64,000 nt of DNA from Aristaeella hokkaidonensis (GTDB taxonomy: Bacteria; Bacillota; Clostridia; Christensenellales; Aristaeellaceae), in the NCBI RefSeq assembly GCF_018128945.1, contig NZ_CP068393.1:496001-560000 (forward strand), in the 5' to 3' direction. A program made the translations under genes and the position numbers. The notes beneath the pieces are model-generated. The model ran no database searches and had not been told where the DNA came from. It saw only the letters and a program-made list of their open reading frames with translations. Shown here piece by piece: positions 33,029-40,943 of this stretch; position 1 is the stretch's first letter, and each line of letters opens with the position of its first letter.

Positions 33029-36000
33029 ATGTTAAAGTCAAACCGCTGTATTGCGTTACTGCTCGTACTGGTGCTGATGTGCGGGATGATCCCTGCAGCC
33101 CAGGCGGATGTGGTAACGCTGGGTATCTATTTCTGCGGCAGGAAGGTTTCCGCAGACGGTACGGAAAATATCGTCCGGCTGGATGGCACATTCCGCGTAA
33201 TGCAGAACGGTGAGGAAATAGGTACCATCGAGGCGGGTAAAGAAACCCTGACTCTGCCGGATACGGAACGGATCCGGATTGTTCCACTGGCGGAAACCAT
33301 TGATCCCGAATGGGATCTGAGCAACGCCGCCTGTGACGTGACGCCTGACGGCGGCTCAACCTACACCGTACCGGTGATTGTGGAGCAGCTGAAGGACGGC
33401 GCTGCCACGGTATCTCAGGATACGCCCGCGGAAGAAACGGATACAGACGTCACTTCGCTTCCGGAAGAAGAGGCAGATGAAGAAGAACCGGAAAAATATG
33501 ACGATGAAACAGATGGGGAAGAGGATTTCGACGAGGAACCCGCGCCGGTCGATAACGGTGCTGTAACCACGCCGACCATGCCGCCTTATGATCTGTCTGC
33601 GATCGCTCCGACTCCGGAACCTGAATGGAAGACGCTCACTCCGGGCGACGCCGTCATCCGTATCTATGCTTATTCCGATTCGAACAGCAACGGTGTGCCC
33701 AATGAAGCCGAAAAGGGTATTGCCAATGTAGTTGTTTGTCTGTTTACGGAGAATGAAGAAGCTGTTGCATCCGTGACCACCGGAACTGACGGATTTGCCG
33801 AGTTCGGCAATGTGCCGGAGGGCAATTACCGCATCAAGGCGATCCTGCCCAGGGGCTGGGCCTTCAACAAGAAGAGCCGTGAACATGAGGCATATGCCAG
33901 CCTGTTTGATTTTACGATTGACGGTGAAGCCATGAGCGATGTCTTCAGCGTCGGCGCAGGCACTGTTGCCACCCCGGGGATCTCCCTGAGCAAATGCCTG
34001 CACGTCAGCGGCACCTGCTGGTTTGAGACGCAGGTGGACGGCCTGTTCTCGGACGGTGAAGCGGTATTGCCGGGCGTCAAAATCGAGCTGGACGGCGAAA
34101 AGAACGGCCTGCATTATGAGACTGTTTCCGATGAGAACGGTGCTTTCTATATTGACCGGGTCCAGCCTGCCGCTTATAAGCTGCGGGCATATACGCCGGA
34201 TGGCATGATGTTCACCCGGGCGGCTTCCCGTAACGGCAGGAAGACGGTGATCGCCAAGGACGGCGTGACCAGCTATTATCACAGGCTTGACCTGAACGAT
34301 AAGGAAAGTAAGGAAAAGCAGTATATCGGCTTTACCTGGTCCGGCATCATCTCCGGTATCTGTTTCCAGGACGCCAACTATAACGGCATCTATGACGAAG
34401 GCGATCTGCCCATGGCAGGCGTCAAGGTCACCGCAATCAAGCAGGCCAAGGACGAGGAAGCGGCCGTTACCTATTCCGGTGAAGACGGCACTTATGTGCT
34501 GAGCGGCCTGCGCGCCAACACTTATAAGATGCGTGCGCTTCTGCCGGATGACGGAAGCGACTTTACAAAGACCGTCAGTGATCCGCTGGGCAACCATTTC
34601 GCGTCCAGACCGGGCAGACGGGAAAACTTCTGGCAGAACTTTGAACTGGCCAACTCCCAGCAGCGGGAGATGAACGTCGGTGTTATTTACCCTGCAACTG
34701 TTTCCGGTTACGTTTATATGGACAACGACTTCTCCGGCGACATGAACGGGAAGGAAAAGATTGTAACCGGCTACATGGTGAAGCTCCTGGATGCGGATGG
34801 AAACGTCGTGGCCCAGGATAAAACCAGTGTGAAGGGCAAGTTTGAACTGAAGGACGTACCGCCCGGAACATACAGCCTGAGCGTGAACAACAGCAGTTTC
34901 CCGCAGCTGAAGGAATATGCTTTTACCCGCCTGGGTGAGGGCAACGTGATCCTGAACAAGACGAACGGGGAAGGCTACTCTGAGAACTTCACCCTGGGTC
35001 TGGGCGAGAAACGGTCCGGGATGGATATCGGCCTGATCAAACCCGGCACCGTTAAGGGAAGCGTCTTTGCGGACCGGAACGACAACGGCGTCCGGGATGC
35101 GGATGAAAACGGCCTGACCGGTGTGACTGTCCGCCTGATGGGTGAGGAAGGCGAAGCCTTCAGCACCGTGATCGGCGAGGACGGAAATTATCTGTTTGAC
35201 GCTGTGATGCCCGGCAGCTATACGCTGGAATACGTACTGCCTGAGCATGCCGTATTCGCACGGACCTCTTCCGGCGGCAATACCATCACCGGTGAAGGAA
35301 CCGGCTCCAGCGCTCCCTTCAGCATGAAGTCCGGCGATGAGGTGGAAGGCCCGGTATGCGGTGCCCTGACCCTCGGACGGATTGAAGGACGGGCCTGGAT
35401 GGATCATGACGGAGACGGTGACTGCGGAGGCGATGAAGAATCTGCCGGCGGCATCACCGTAACCCTGACTCCCTCCCGCGGAGAACTGGAAGAGATTACT
35501 GCAACCACCGGTGAAGACGGTGCATTCCAGCTGAACGATCTGCGCCCGGATACCTATACGCTGACCGTGAGCGCTCCGGCACAGTATGTGCTGAGCCGTA
35601 CGGACAATCTGGACCTGCCGCTGACTGCCGGCAAGGACACCCAGTCTGTCCAGCTGCCCGTGATCATGGGTGCTGTCTGGAGCAACCAGCTGCTGGGCAT
35701 TGTGATGCCTGCGTCCCTGAGCGGACAGTTCTGGCTGGATGAAAACAACAACGGACTGTTTGATACGGATGAACAGACACCCGCCGGCTATGAAATTACC
35801 GTAACCGACGATAAGAATGGCAAGGTCTTTGATATTCTTCGTACGGATGAAAAGGGCCGCTTTGCCACCTCCGGGATGATACCCGGCAACTTCACCCTTT
35901 CCTACACACTGGATGAACAGACCATTGCGCCGAAGGACGGCAGCAGCGATTTCCGCGAGGAGAACGGCAAGCTGGTGCTTTCCGGTATCACCCTGGCGGA

Positions 36001-36811
36001 AGACGAGGAACGCAGCGGCCTGCTGTTGGGTATCGTCCGCTACACAGCCATCGGAGGCACAGCCTGGATTGACCGCGGAACCGGTACTATGGATACACTG
36101 GGCGGTACAGCCGTCTCCCTGCTGGATGAGCACGGAGAAGTCCTGAAGACAGTAACCACCGGTGAAAACGGCGCATACCGCTTTGACAAGCTGATGCCCG
36201 GCAGCTACCAGCTGGACGTGACGGTACCTGAAGGTTGCGTTATCATTGAACCCAATGATCACCGGCTGAGCGGAGACCAGATTTCCGTGATCACGGATAC
36301 CGTGAACCGGAAAGGCACTTCCGACATGATTAACCTGAAGATGGCCCAGGATCAGCTGAAGATGGATATCGGCTGCGTCCTGCCCGGACGCATGGGTGAC
36401 CTGTGCTGGCTGGATCTGGACGGAGACGGACTGCAGGGAATGAATGAACCCGGTATCCCGAACGTGAAGATCGTCCTGATGCGCGACGGCACAGCCGTTG
36501 CGGAAACGGAAACAGATCAGTACGGTTTCTACCGCTTCAACGATCTGTATCCTGCTTCCTACACGCTGCAGGTAACCGCTCCCGCTGAAGTCAAACCGAC
36601 AAAGCACCGGACAGACATCCCGATGATTTCCTCCGTACTGGAAGAGGATGACAGGGAAATCTGTGAATCCGTTGAAATTCAGGTGGAAAGCGATAAGGCA
36701 AACTATAATGCCGATATCGGCTTTATCTGCCGGAAGAACGGCGTTTATCCCGCCGGCGTCGGAGAAGGCAAAACGCAGAAGTGGATTGCCAGCTACAGCG
36801 ACGACGATTAA
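33029..36811 (+). CDS. Large exported protein with nine SdrD-B/Cna-B-like repeats
   Basis: A 1260-residue secreted protein with a signal peptide ending near AAQA-DV, an N-terminal beta domain (about 30-125), a very acidic stretch (about 135-180, EEEADEEEPEKYDDETDGEE-like), and nine beta-sandwich repeats of about 105-120 residues to the end. Repeats share a GxxWxDxDxDGxxD calcium-like loop and ExGxYxFxxLxPGxYxL, as in SdrD B domains and Cna-B adhesins. No LPXTG motif or C-terminal membrane segment is seen; the C-terminus is QKWIASYSDDD. It likely forms a stalk or surface layer piece held by other contacts. Its downstream partner is an L,D-transpeptidase gene. Confidence 0.85.
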   Translation: MLKSNRCIALLLVLVLMCGMIPAAQADVVTLGIYFCGRKVSADGTENIVRLDGTFRVMQNGEEIGTIEAGKETLTLPDTERIRIVPLAETIDPEWDLSNAACDVTPDGGSTYTVPVIVEQLKDGAATVSQDTPAEETDTDVTSLPEEEADEEEPEKYDDETDGEEDFDEEPAPVDNGAVTTPTMPPYDLSAIAPTPEPEWKTLTPGDAVIRIYAYSDSNSNGVPNEAEKGIANVVVCLFTENEEAVASVTTGTDGFAEFGNVPEGNYRIKAILPRGWAFNKKSREHEAYASLFDFTIDGEAMSDVFSVGAGTVATPGISLSKCLHVSGTCWFETQVDGLFSDGEAVLPGVKIELDGEKNGLHYETVSDENGAFYIDRVQPAAYKLRAYTPDGMMFTRAASRNGRKTVIAKDGVTSYYHRLDLNDKESKEKQYIGFTWSGIISGICFQDANYNGIYDEGDLPMAGVKVTAIKQAKDEEAAVTYSGEDGTYVLSGLRANTYKMRALLPDDGSDFTKTVSDPLGNHFASRPGRRENFWQNFELANSQQREMNVGVIYPATVSGYVYMDNDFSGDMNGKEKIVTGYMVKLLDADGNVVAQDKTSVKGKFELKDVPPGTYSLSVNNSSFPQLKEYAFTRLGEGNVILNKTNGEGYSENFTLGLGEKRSGMDIGLIKPGTVKGSVFADRNDNGVRDADENGLTGVTVRLMGEEGEAFSTVIGEDGNYLFDAVMPGSYTLEYVLPEHAVFARTSSGGNTITGEGTGSSAPFSMKSGDEVEGPVCGALTLGRIEGRAWMDHDGDGDCGGDEESAGGITVTLTPSRGELEEITATTGEDGAFQLNDLRPDTYTLTVSAPAQYVLSRTDNLDLPLTAGKDTQSVQLPVIMGAVWSNQLLGIVMPASLSGQFWLDENNNGLFDTDEQTPAGYEITVTDDKNGKVFDILRTDEKGRFATSGMIPGNFTLSYTLDEQTIAPKDGSSDFREENGKLVLSGITLAEDEERSGLLLGIVRYTAIGGTAWIDRGTGTMDTLGGTAVSLLDEHGEVLKTVTTGENGAYRFDKLMPGSYQLDVTVPEGCVIIEPNDHRLSGDQISVITDTVNRKGTSDMINLKMAQDQLKMDIGCVLPGRMGDLCWLDLDGDGLQGMNEPGIPNVKIVLMRDGTAVAETETDQYGFYRFNDLYPASYTLQVTAPAEVKPTKHRTDIPMISSVLEEDDREICESVEIQVESDKANYNADIGFICRKNGVYPAGVGEGKTQKWIASYSDDD

Positions 36812-36831
36812 GCCAAATCAACCGAACCCGA

Positions 36832-36860
36832 CGGCTGCTCTTCGGAGCAGCCGCCTTTTT
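36832..36860 (+). terminator. Intrinsic terminator of the large repeat protein gene
   Basis: CGGCTGCTC (36832-36840), a TTCG tetraloop closed by C-G, GAGCAGCCG (36845-36853), then CCTTTTT. A strong terminator. Confidence 0.92.
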
Positions 36861-36965
36861 ATATTTGTTGAATAAATACTTGCACAAAAGTTACGAAAGT
36901 ATTAAAATATTAATGATACGCCGAAACAAAAACGGCGGTCAACGATGACTTCCGAGGTGGTCTGG

Positions 36966-38741
36966 ATGAAACGATTGCTTGTTTTACTGATGGCTCTGAG
37001 CCTGCTGTTTTCTGCCTGCGCTTTTGCGGAGCTGGAGAATGGCGAAGACGATTCCAATCCCGTGCCGATCGAGGCGGATGACGGAGACGATTCTGATCCG
37101 CAGCCGGTGGACATGATGGAGGATGAAGAGCTGGAAGTACAGGAGGAAATCCTCCAGGGCAGGGTACTGCAGTTTGGGGACGAAGGAGATGACGTTCTGG
37201 CGCTGCAGACGCGGCTGAAGGATCTGAAATACTATACCGGCAATCTGTCCGGCCGTTACCGGGAAGGTACACGGAAGGCAGTGGAAACCTTCCAGGCGGA
37301 TTTCGAACTGGACCAGACCGGCATCGCCGACCTGCGTACACTGTCTATCCTGTTTTCCCTGACTCACCGGCCCCTGCGGTACGGTTCTTCCGGCGAAGAC
37401 GTGAAGGAACTGCAGAAGCAGTTGACAGAACTGGGATACTACAAAGGAAAGATCAGCGGCAATTACCTGGAAGCAACCCGGAAGGCCGTTGAGAACCTGC
37501 AGAAAAAAAACAACCTGGAAGTGAACGGTGTAGCAGACGCGGATCTCCAGGATATGATTGCGGACGGAAGAATCCTGAGCAAGAGCGACAAGCCGGATGA
37601 TACCAATACGCCGGCACCTAATCTGTCCAACTATCTGGTGGACGACAATGAAAACGGCGTGGCCGTGGCTGACGTTGCCTTTGAGAAGAAACTGAAGAGC
37701 GGATCCTCCGGTAAACTGGTCAAGACCATGCAGGAACGGCTGACGGAGCTTGGGTATTACGAAGGCCCCATCAGCGGCAACTTCCAGAAGTACACCACCC
37801 GGGCCGTGAAGGCGGTCCAGACCCAGAACGGCCTGGAGTCCACTGGTGTGGTGGATGAAGAAACATGGAACGTGATCTTTAACGATGCCCGGATTGTAAT
37901 GCCCGGCGCAACGCCGAAGCCTACGCCTGAACCCACACCGGTGCCTTTCCACATTGTTGTGGACGTGGCAAACCAGGTGACATCCGTCTATGGACGGGAC
38001 GAGAACGGAGAATACACAGTACCGGTCCGGCAGATGCTTTGTTCCACCGGTATGAAAGCTACTCCCAGCGACGTGGGTGACTGGGTACTGAACGGCCGTC
38101 ACTCCACCTGGTGTATCTTCCCCAAGTGGGGCAACAGCTATGCCCGTTACTGGACACGTATCAACGGCAGCATTGCTTTCCATTCTCCGATCTATACGGC
38201 AGTGAGCAACTCTGCCATGAAGATCAGCAGCTACAAAAAGCTGGGCCAGCGGGCCAGCCACGGATGTATCCGGTTGGCGGTCTGGGACGCGAAATGGATT
38301 TATGATAATGTGGGCGCCGGAACGGTGGTTTCCATCGTCGAAGGCATGGATCCGGATCCGGAACTCCGCGACGCGCTGAAGCTGCCGCCGCTGGACACGA
38401 AATACTGCACGCCTATCTCCACGCCGGTACCGACGGCGGAGCCGGAATACAGTCTGGATAATGTACCGCAGCTGGGCAATCGCCAGCTGAAGGAAAACAG
38501 CCAGGGCGAAGACGTATACTGGCTCCAGAAGACGCTGAAGGACCTGGGTTACTACGATACCAAGGTTACCGGTAAGATGCTGAAGAAGACTGTGAAGGCG
38601 GTCAAGGCCTTCCAGCAGGATCATGGCCTGAGGGCTAACGGCGGCGTCAACCAGGAACTGATGGATCTGATTGCGGAGACTGCACGGAACGCGAAGAATC
38701 CGCAGGAAACACCGGCACCGATCGCGACGCCGGAACCCTGA
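36966..38741 (+). CDS. L,D-transpeptidase (YkuD) with four peptidoglycan-binding domains
   Basis: A 591-residue exported enzyme: signal peptide ending at AFA-EL, an acidic spacer, three PG_binding_1 repeats (about 55-110, 130-185, 230-290), a YkuD catalytic domain (about 325-470), and a fourth binding repeat near 510-570. The catalytic motif is SHGCIR with His432, Gly433 and nucleophile Cys434. It should form 3-3 cross-links in peptidoglycan or attach proteins to it. AGGTGG precedes the ATG at 36966; a frame from 36945 lacks a signal-like start. It follows the nine-repeat surface protein, a plausible substrate. Confidence 0.9.
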   Translation: MKRLLVLLMALSLLFSACAFAELENGEDDSNPVPIEADDGDDSDPQPVDMMEDEELEVQEEILQGRVLQFGDEGDDVLALQTRLKDLKYYTGNLSGRYREGTRKAVETFQADFELDQTGIADLRTLSILFSLTHRPLRYGSSGEDVKELQKQLTELGYYKGKISGNYLEATRKAVENLQKKNNLEVNGVADADLQDMIADGRILSKSDKPDDTNTPAPNLSNYLVDDNENGVAVADVAFEKKLKSGSSGKLVKTMQERLTELGYYEGPISGNFQKYTTRAVKAVQTQNGLESTGVVDEETWNVIFNDARIVMPGATPKPTPEPTPVPFHIVVDVANQVTSVYGRDENGEYTVPVRQMLCSTGMKATPSDVGDWVLNGRHSTWCIFPKWGNSYARYWTRINGSIAFHSPIYTAVSNSAMKISSYKKLGQRASHGCIRLAVWDAKWIYDNVGAGTVVSIVEGMDPDPELRDALKLPPLDTKYCTPISTPVPTAEPEYSLDNVPQLGNRQLKENSQGEDVYWLQKTLKDLGYYDTKVTGKMLKKTVKAVKAFQQDHGLRANGGVNQELMDLIAETARNAKNPQETPAPIATPEP

Positions 38742-38775
38742 GCGAAAAGCCGCTGCAAACTGCAGCGGCTTTCGC
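38742..38775 (+). terminator. Long hairpin behind the L,D-transpeptidase gene
   Basis: AGCCGCTGCA (38748-38757) pairs with TGCAGCGGCT (38761-38770), and outer pairs with one bulge extend the stem to GCG...CGC. It starts directly after the stop codon. The T-run is short (TTT), so termination strength is uncertain. Confidence 0.65.
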
Positions 38776-38781
38776 AATGAT

Positions 38782-38886
38782 ATGTTTTTCAAAGAAAAAC
38801 ATGATATATTGAGCGGCTGTTTATACAGCCGCTCAATATGATATATCCGCCTGCGGCGGATGTGATATATTCGTCTTACGACGAAT
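38782..38886. repeat. Tandem hairpin array 2 (four hairpins with TGATATAT spacers)
   Basis: Four stems in a row: 38782-38802 (ATGTTTTTC/GAAAAACAT), 38806-38839 (15-bp perfect stem with a TTAT loop), 38845-38861 (ATCCGCC/GGCGGAT, loop TGC) and 38869-38886 (ATTCGTC/GACGAAT). Spacers are built from (TG)TGATATAT. The layout parallels hairpin array 1 with a different spacer. The 191-bp gap holds no gene. Confidence 0.8.
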
Positions 38887-38932
38887 GTGATAGTTACTTA
38901 TAAACCAATAATCCGGTATCCGGTATCAAGCT

Positions 38933-39541
38933 TTATTTCGCCTGAAGAGGTTTGGTGACTTTGAAGTACTGGGATTTGATGCCGTAGGCATCGTCGGAGA
39001 GGGAAGCTTCGATGGTTAAGCCGTTGGCTTCGCAGATGCGGAGGAAGGCGTCCTGATTCTCATTCTGGTCCAGAGACTGGTAATAGAAAGAGCCGCCCGG
39101 CTTTACAAAGCTGATGGCTTTGTTGAGGATGGATTCATACAGGCCGCTTTCCATCCTGGTGCTGCCGATCATCGTGACGATGTCAATGCTGTTTTCCAGT
39201 CCCTCAACCTGAAGCACATCGGAAGCGATGACACGAACGTCGGCCGGGTTCTTTTCAATTTCAAGACAGAGCCTGAATTTGCGGCAGGCTACCTCATCGA
39301 TATCAATACTGGTCAGCCGGCCTCCGTTCAGCTTAAAGGACAGGTATTTATCCCAACTACCGGCACCGATGCCGATGTTGCAGATATTGGTTCCTTCACC
39401 GACGGTGAAATGTTCCTCAAAGAAGCGGGTGATCATGTATTCAAGATACTTGTTTTCAAGGGACAGATTCCAGGGGCCGGCATCCGGATAGTTTTCCATG
39501 GCATATTTTTCAAGCAGGAATTCTTTGTCAGTGTTGTTCAT
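38933..39541 (-). CDS. Class I SAM-dependent methyltransferase
   Basis: A 202-residue methyltransferase. Motif I is NIGIGAGSWD (about residues 54-63), followed by the acidic strand end TSIDIDE and a motif IV-like DIVTMIGSTRM. It transfers a methyl group from S-adenosylmethionine; the substrate is unknown. It lies downstream of the Sel1-repeat gene on the same strand, but a composite repeat and a hairpin separate them, so it probably has its own promoter. Confidence 0.82.
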   Translation of the reverse strand: MNNTDKEFLLEKYAMENYPDAGPWNLSLENKYLEYMITRFFEEHFTVGEGTNICNIGIGAGSWDKYLSFKLNGGRLTSIDIDEVACRKFRLCLEIEKNPADVRVIASDVLQVEGLENSIDIVTMIGSTRMESGLYESILNKAISFVKPGGSFYYQSLDQNENQDAFLRICEANGLTIEASLSDDAYGIKSQYFKVTKPLQAK

Positions 39542-39562
39542 TTGTTATTCCTTTACATTAAC

Positions 39563-39589
39563 CCGGGATTCTGAGAAGCAGAATCCCGG
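39563..39589 (-). terminator. Hairpin between the composite repeat and the methyltransferase gene
   Basis: CCGGGATTCTG (39563-39573) and CAGAATCCCGG (39579-39589) form a perfect 11-bp stem with a 5-nt loop. It has no clear U-tract in either direction, and its orientation as a minus-strand terminator is a guess. Confidence 0.4.
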
Positions 39590-39592
39590 ATT

Positions 39593-39793
39593 AATTCACA
39601 ATTCATAATTCATAATTCATAATTGATGTGTGTTGGTAAATTGGAATGAACCCTACGTGTTGATCCGAGTTCCGAGGGAGATTCTTCGACGCAGCTGTCT
39701 TTTGCCAGCCTTGCTCAGAATGACATGTGGAGGTTTGGGACTGAGTCAACAAACCAATCATTATGCATTATGCATTATACATTGTGCATTATT
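39593..39793. repeat. Composite intergenic element A (heptamers, core, heptamers)
   Basis: A roughly 200-bp element: heptamers AATTCAC and three AATTCAT (39593-39620) followed by AATTGATGTGTGTT; a core with GGGAGATTCTTCGACGC and, 28 bp later, CTCAGAATGACA; and heptamers ATTATGC, ATTATGC, ATTATAC, ATTGTGC (39760-39787) that run into the stop codon of the Sel1-repeat gene. Element B at 48.3-48.5 kb has the same plan. No open reading frame of note is inside. Confidence 0.7.
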
Positions 39794-40790
39794 TAAACGC
39801 GTTATAGACCTGCAGCGCGGTTTCGTGGCCGGCGAGGGCGGCTTTTTCATACCAGCGAAGGGCTTCCTCCATGTTCATTTCCACACCCTGCCCGCACTGA
39901 TAAGCATAACCGAGAGCATACATGCTGCGGGCGTTTCCAAGCTCCGCGGCTTTCCGATACCATTCCAGGCCCTTCTGGACGTCCTGGGAGACGATAGAGC
40001 CGGTCATATACAGATAACCCACATAGTCGCAGGCAAGATTGCTGCCGGCTTCCGCGGCCTTTAGATAATATTCCATTGCCTTGTTCTGGTCTTTCTCCAC
40101 ATCGTTTCCGCGGAGATAGAAGTAGGCAACGCTCATCCAGGCATCTGCGTCTCCGGCCTCGGCGGCCTTGTAATAGTAATCCAGGGCAAGGGCGTAGTTC
40201 TGCTCCAGGACGGATCCGTCCTCGTAGAAGGAACCGACATACCAGTGTCCCTCCGCACTGCCGAGATCGGAAGCTTTCCGGTAGCAGTTCAGCGCTTCCA
40301 CGGGATCCGATTTCATATCGATGCCCGCGTCATAGAGCCGGCCCAGATACACCCAGGCGGGAGCATATCCGGCTTCGCCGGCCTGCCGGAGGCAGGCGAT
40401 GGCCTGATCGATATCCTTGCTGACGCCGATCCCTTTTTCATAGAACTGTCCCAGTCGGAGCAGGGAAGCCGGATCACAGGCGGCAGCCAGATATCGCACA
40501 GCCGGGAAGGCAACCTGCGGATGGGGATCCGCTGCCTGCTGTTCCAGAGAAGCATGCTTTTCCTTGCCGCAGCTGCTGCAGGTATCGGAAAGGTTCCGGG
40601 TACCGCAGTCAAAGCAGGTCCAGGCAATGGACAGTTCATGGCACTGATCGCAGACGTCCGCTGTGGTTTCCGCACCGCAGTACAGGCAGATCCTTGACGG
40701 TTCCTGCGCCGGTGTGGCTGCCTGGGCGGAAGCACAGAAAAACAGCAGGACAAGCAAAAGGGAAAGGATGCGTTTCAATTCACAATTCAT
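39789..40790 (-). CDS. Exported Sel1-repeat protein with two N-terminal zinc ribbons
   Basis: A 333-residue protein with a signal peptide (LSLLLVLLFFCASAQA), two Cys4 zinc-ribbon pairs (CLYCG...CDQC and CFDCG...CSSCG, about residues 35-75), and about six Sel1-type TPR repeats of 36 residues (pattern AxxxLGxxYxxGxGVxxDxxxAxxYYxKAAEAG). Sel1 repeats serve as protein-binding scaffolds. The ATG lies within a heptamer repeat (40777-40804), so the first residues MNCEL are encoded by repeat DNA. A TTG at 40778 before KRILS could be an older start. Zinc ribbons behind a signal peptide are unusual. Confidence 0.8.
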   Translation of the reverse strand: MNCELKRILSLLLVLLFFCASAQAATPAQEPSRICLYCGAETTADVCDQCHELSIAWTCFDCGTRNLSDTCSSCGKEKHASLEQQAADPHPQVAFPAVRYLAAACDPASLLRLGQFYEKGIGVSKDIDQAIACLRQAGEAGYAPAWVYLGRLYDAGIDMKSDPVEALNCYRKASDLGSAEGHWYVGSFYEDGSVLEQNYALALDYYYKAAEAGDADAWMSVAYFYLRGNDVEKDQNKAMEYYLKAAEAGSNLACDYVGYLYMTGSIVSQDVQKGLEWYRKAAELGNARSMYALGYAYQCGQGVEMNMEEALRWYEKAALAGHETALQVYNAFK

Positions 40791-40804
40791 AATTCACAAT
40801 TCAC
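40777..40804. repeat. Heptanucleotide repeat overlapping the start of the Sel1-repeat gene
   Basis: Units AATTCAC, AATTCAT, AATTCAC, AATTCAC on the plus strand. On the minus strand they supply the ATG and first codons of the Sel1-repeat gene. Confidence 0.85.
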
Positions 40805-40903
40805 AAATAATGGTTTTAAATAACAGAATGGAAATCAAGCGTTTTCGGTGAAATACAATTACCTTAACGCTGAAGGTTAATCATACAGCAGGATCAGAGT
40901 AAT

Positions 40904-40936
40904 AATTCTGAATTCTGAATTCTTAATTCTGAATTA
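40904..40936. repeat. Heptanucleotide repeat downstream of potD
   Basis: Units AATTCTG, AATTCTG, AATTCTT, AATTCTG and AATTA end 7 bp before the potD stop. With the array at 40777-40804 it brackets a 160-bp gap in roughly inverted orientation. Confidence 0.8.
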
Positions 40937-40943
40937 TCTATGA

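Noticed and set aside
33356..36607. A very long open frame on the minus strand opposite the nine-repeat surface protein gene
   Set aside because: It mirrors codon bias of the plus-strand gene, has no ribosome site, and its translation is low-complexity His/Gln/Val-rich sequence with no domain. The plus-strand frame has a signal peptide and clear repeats.
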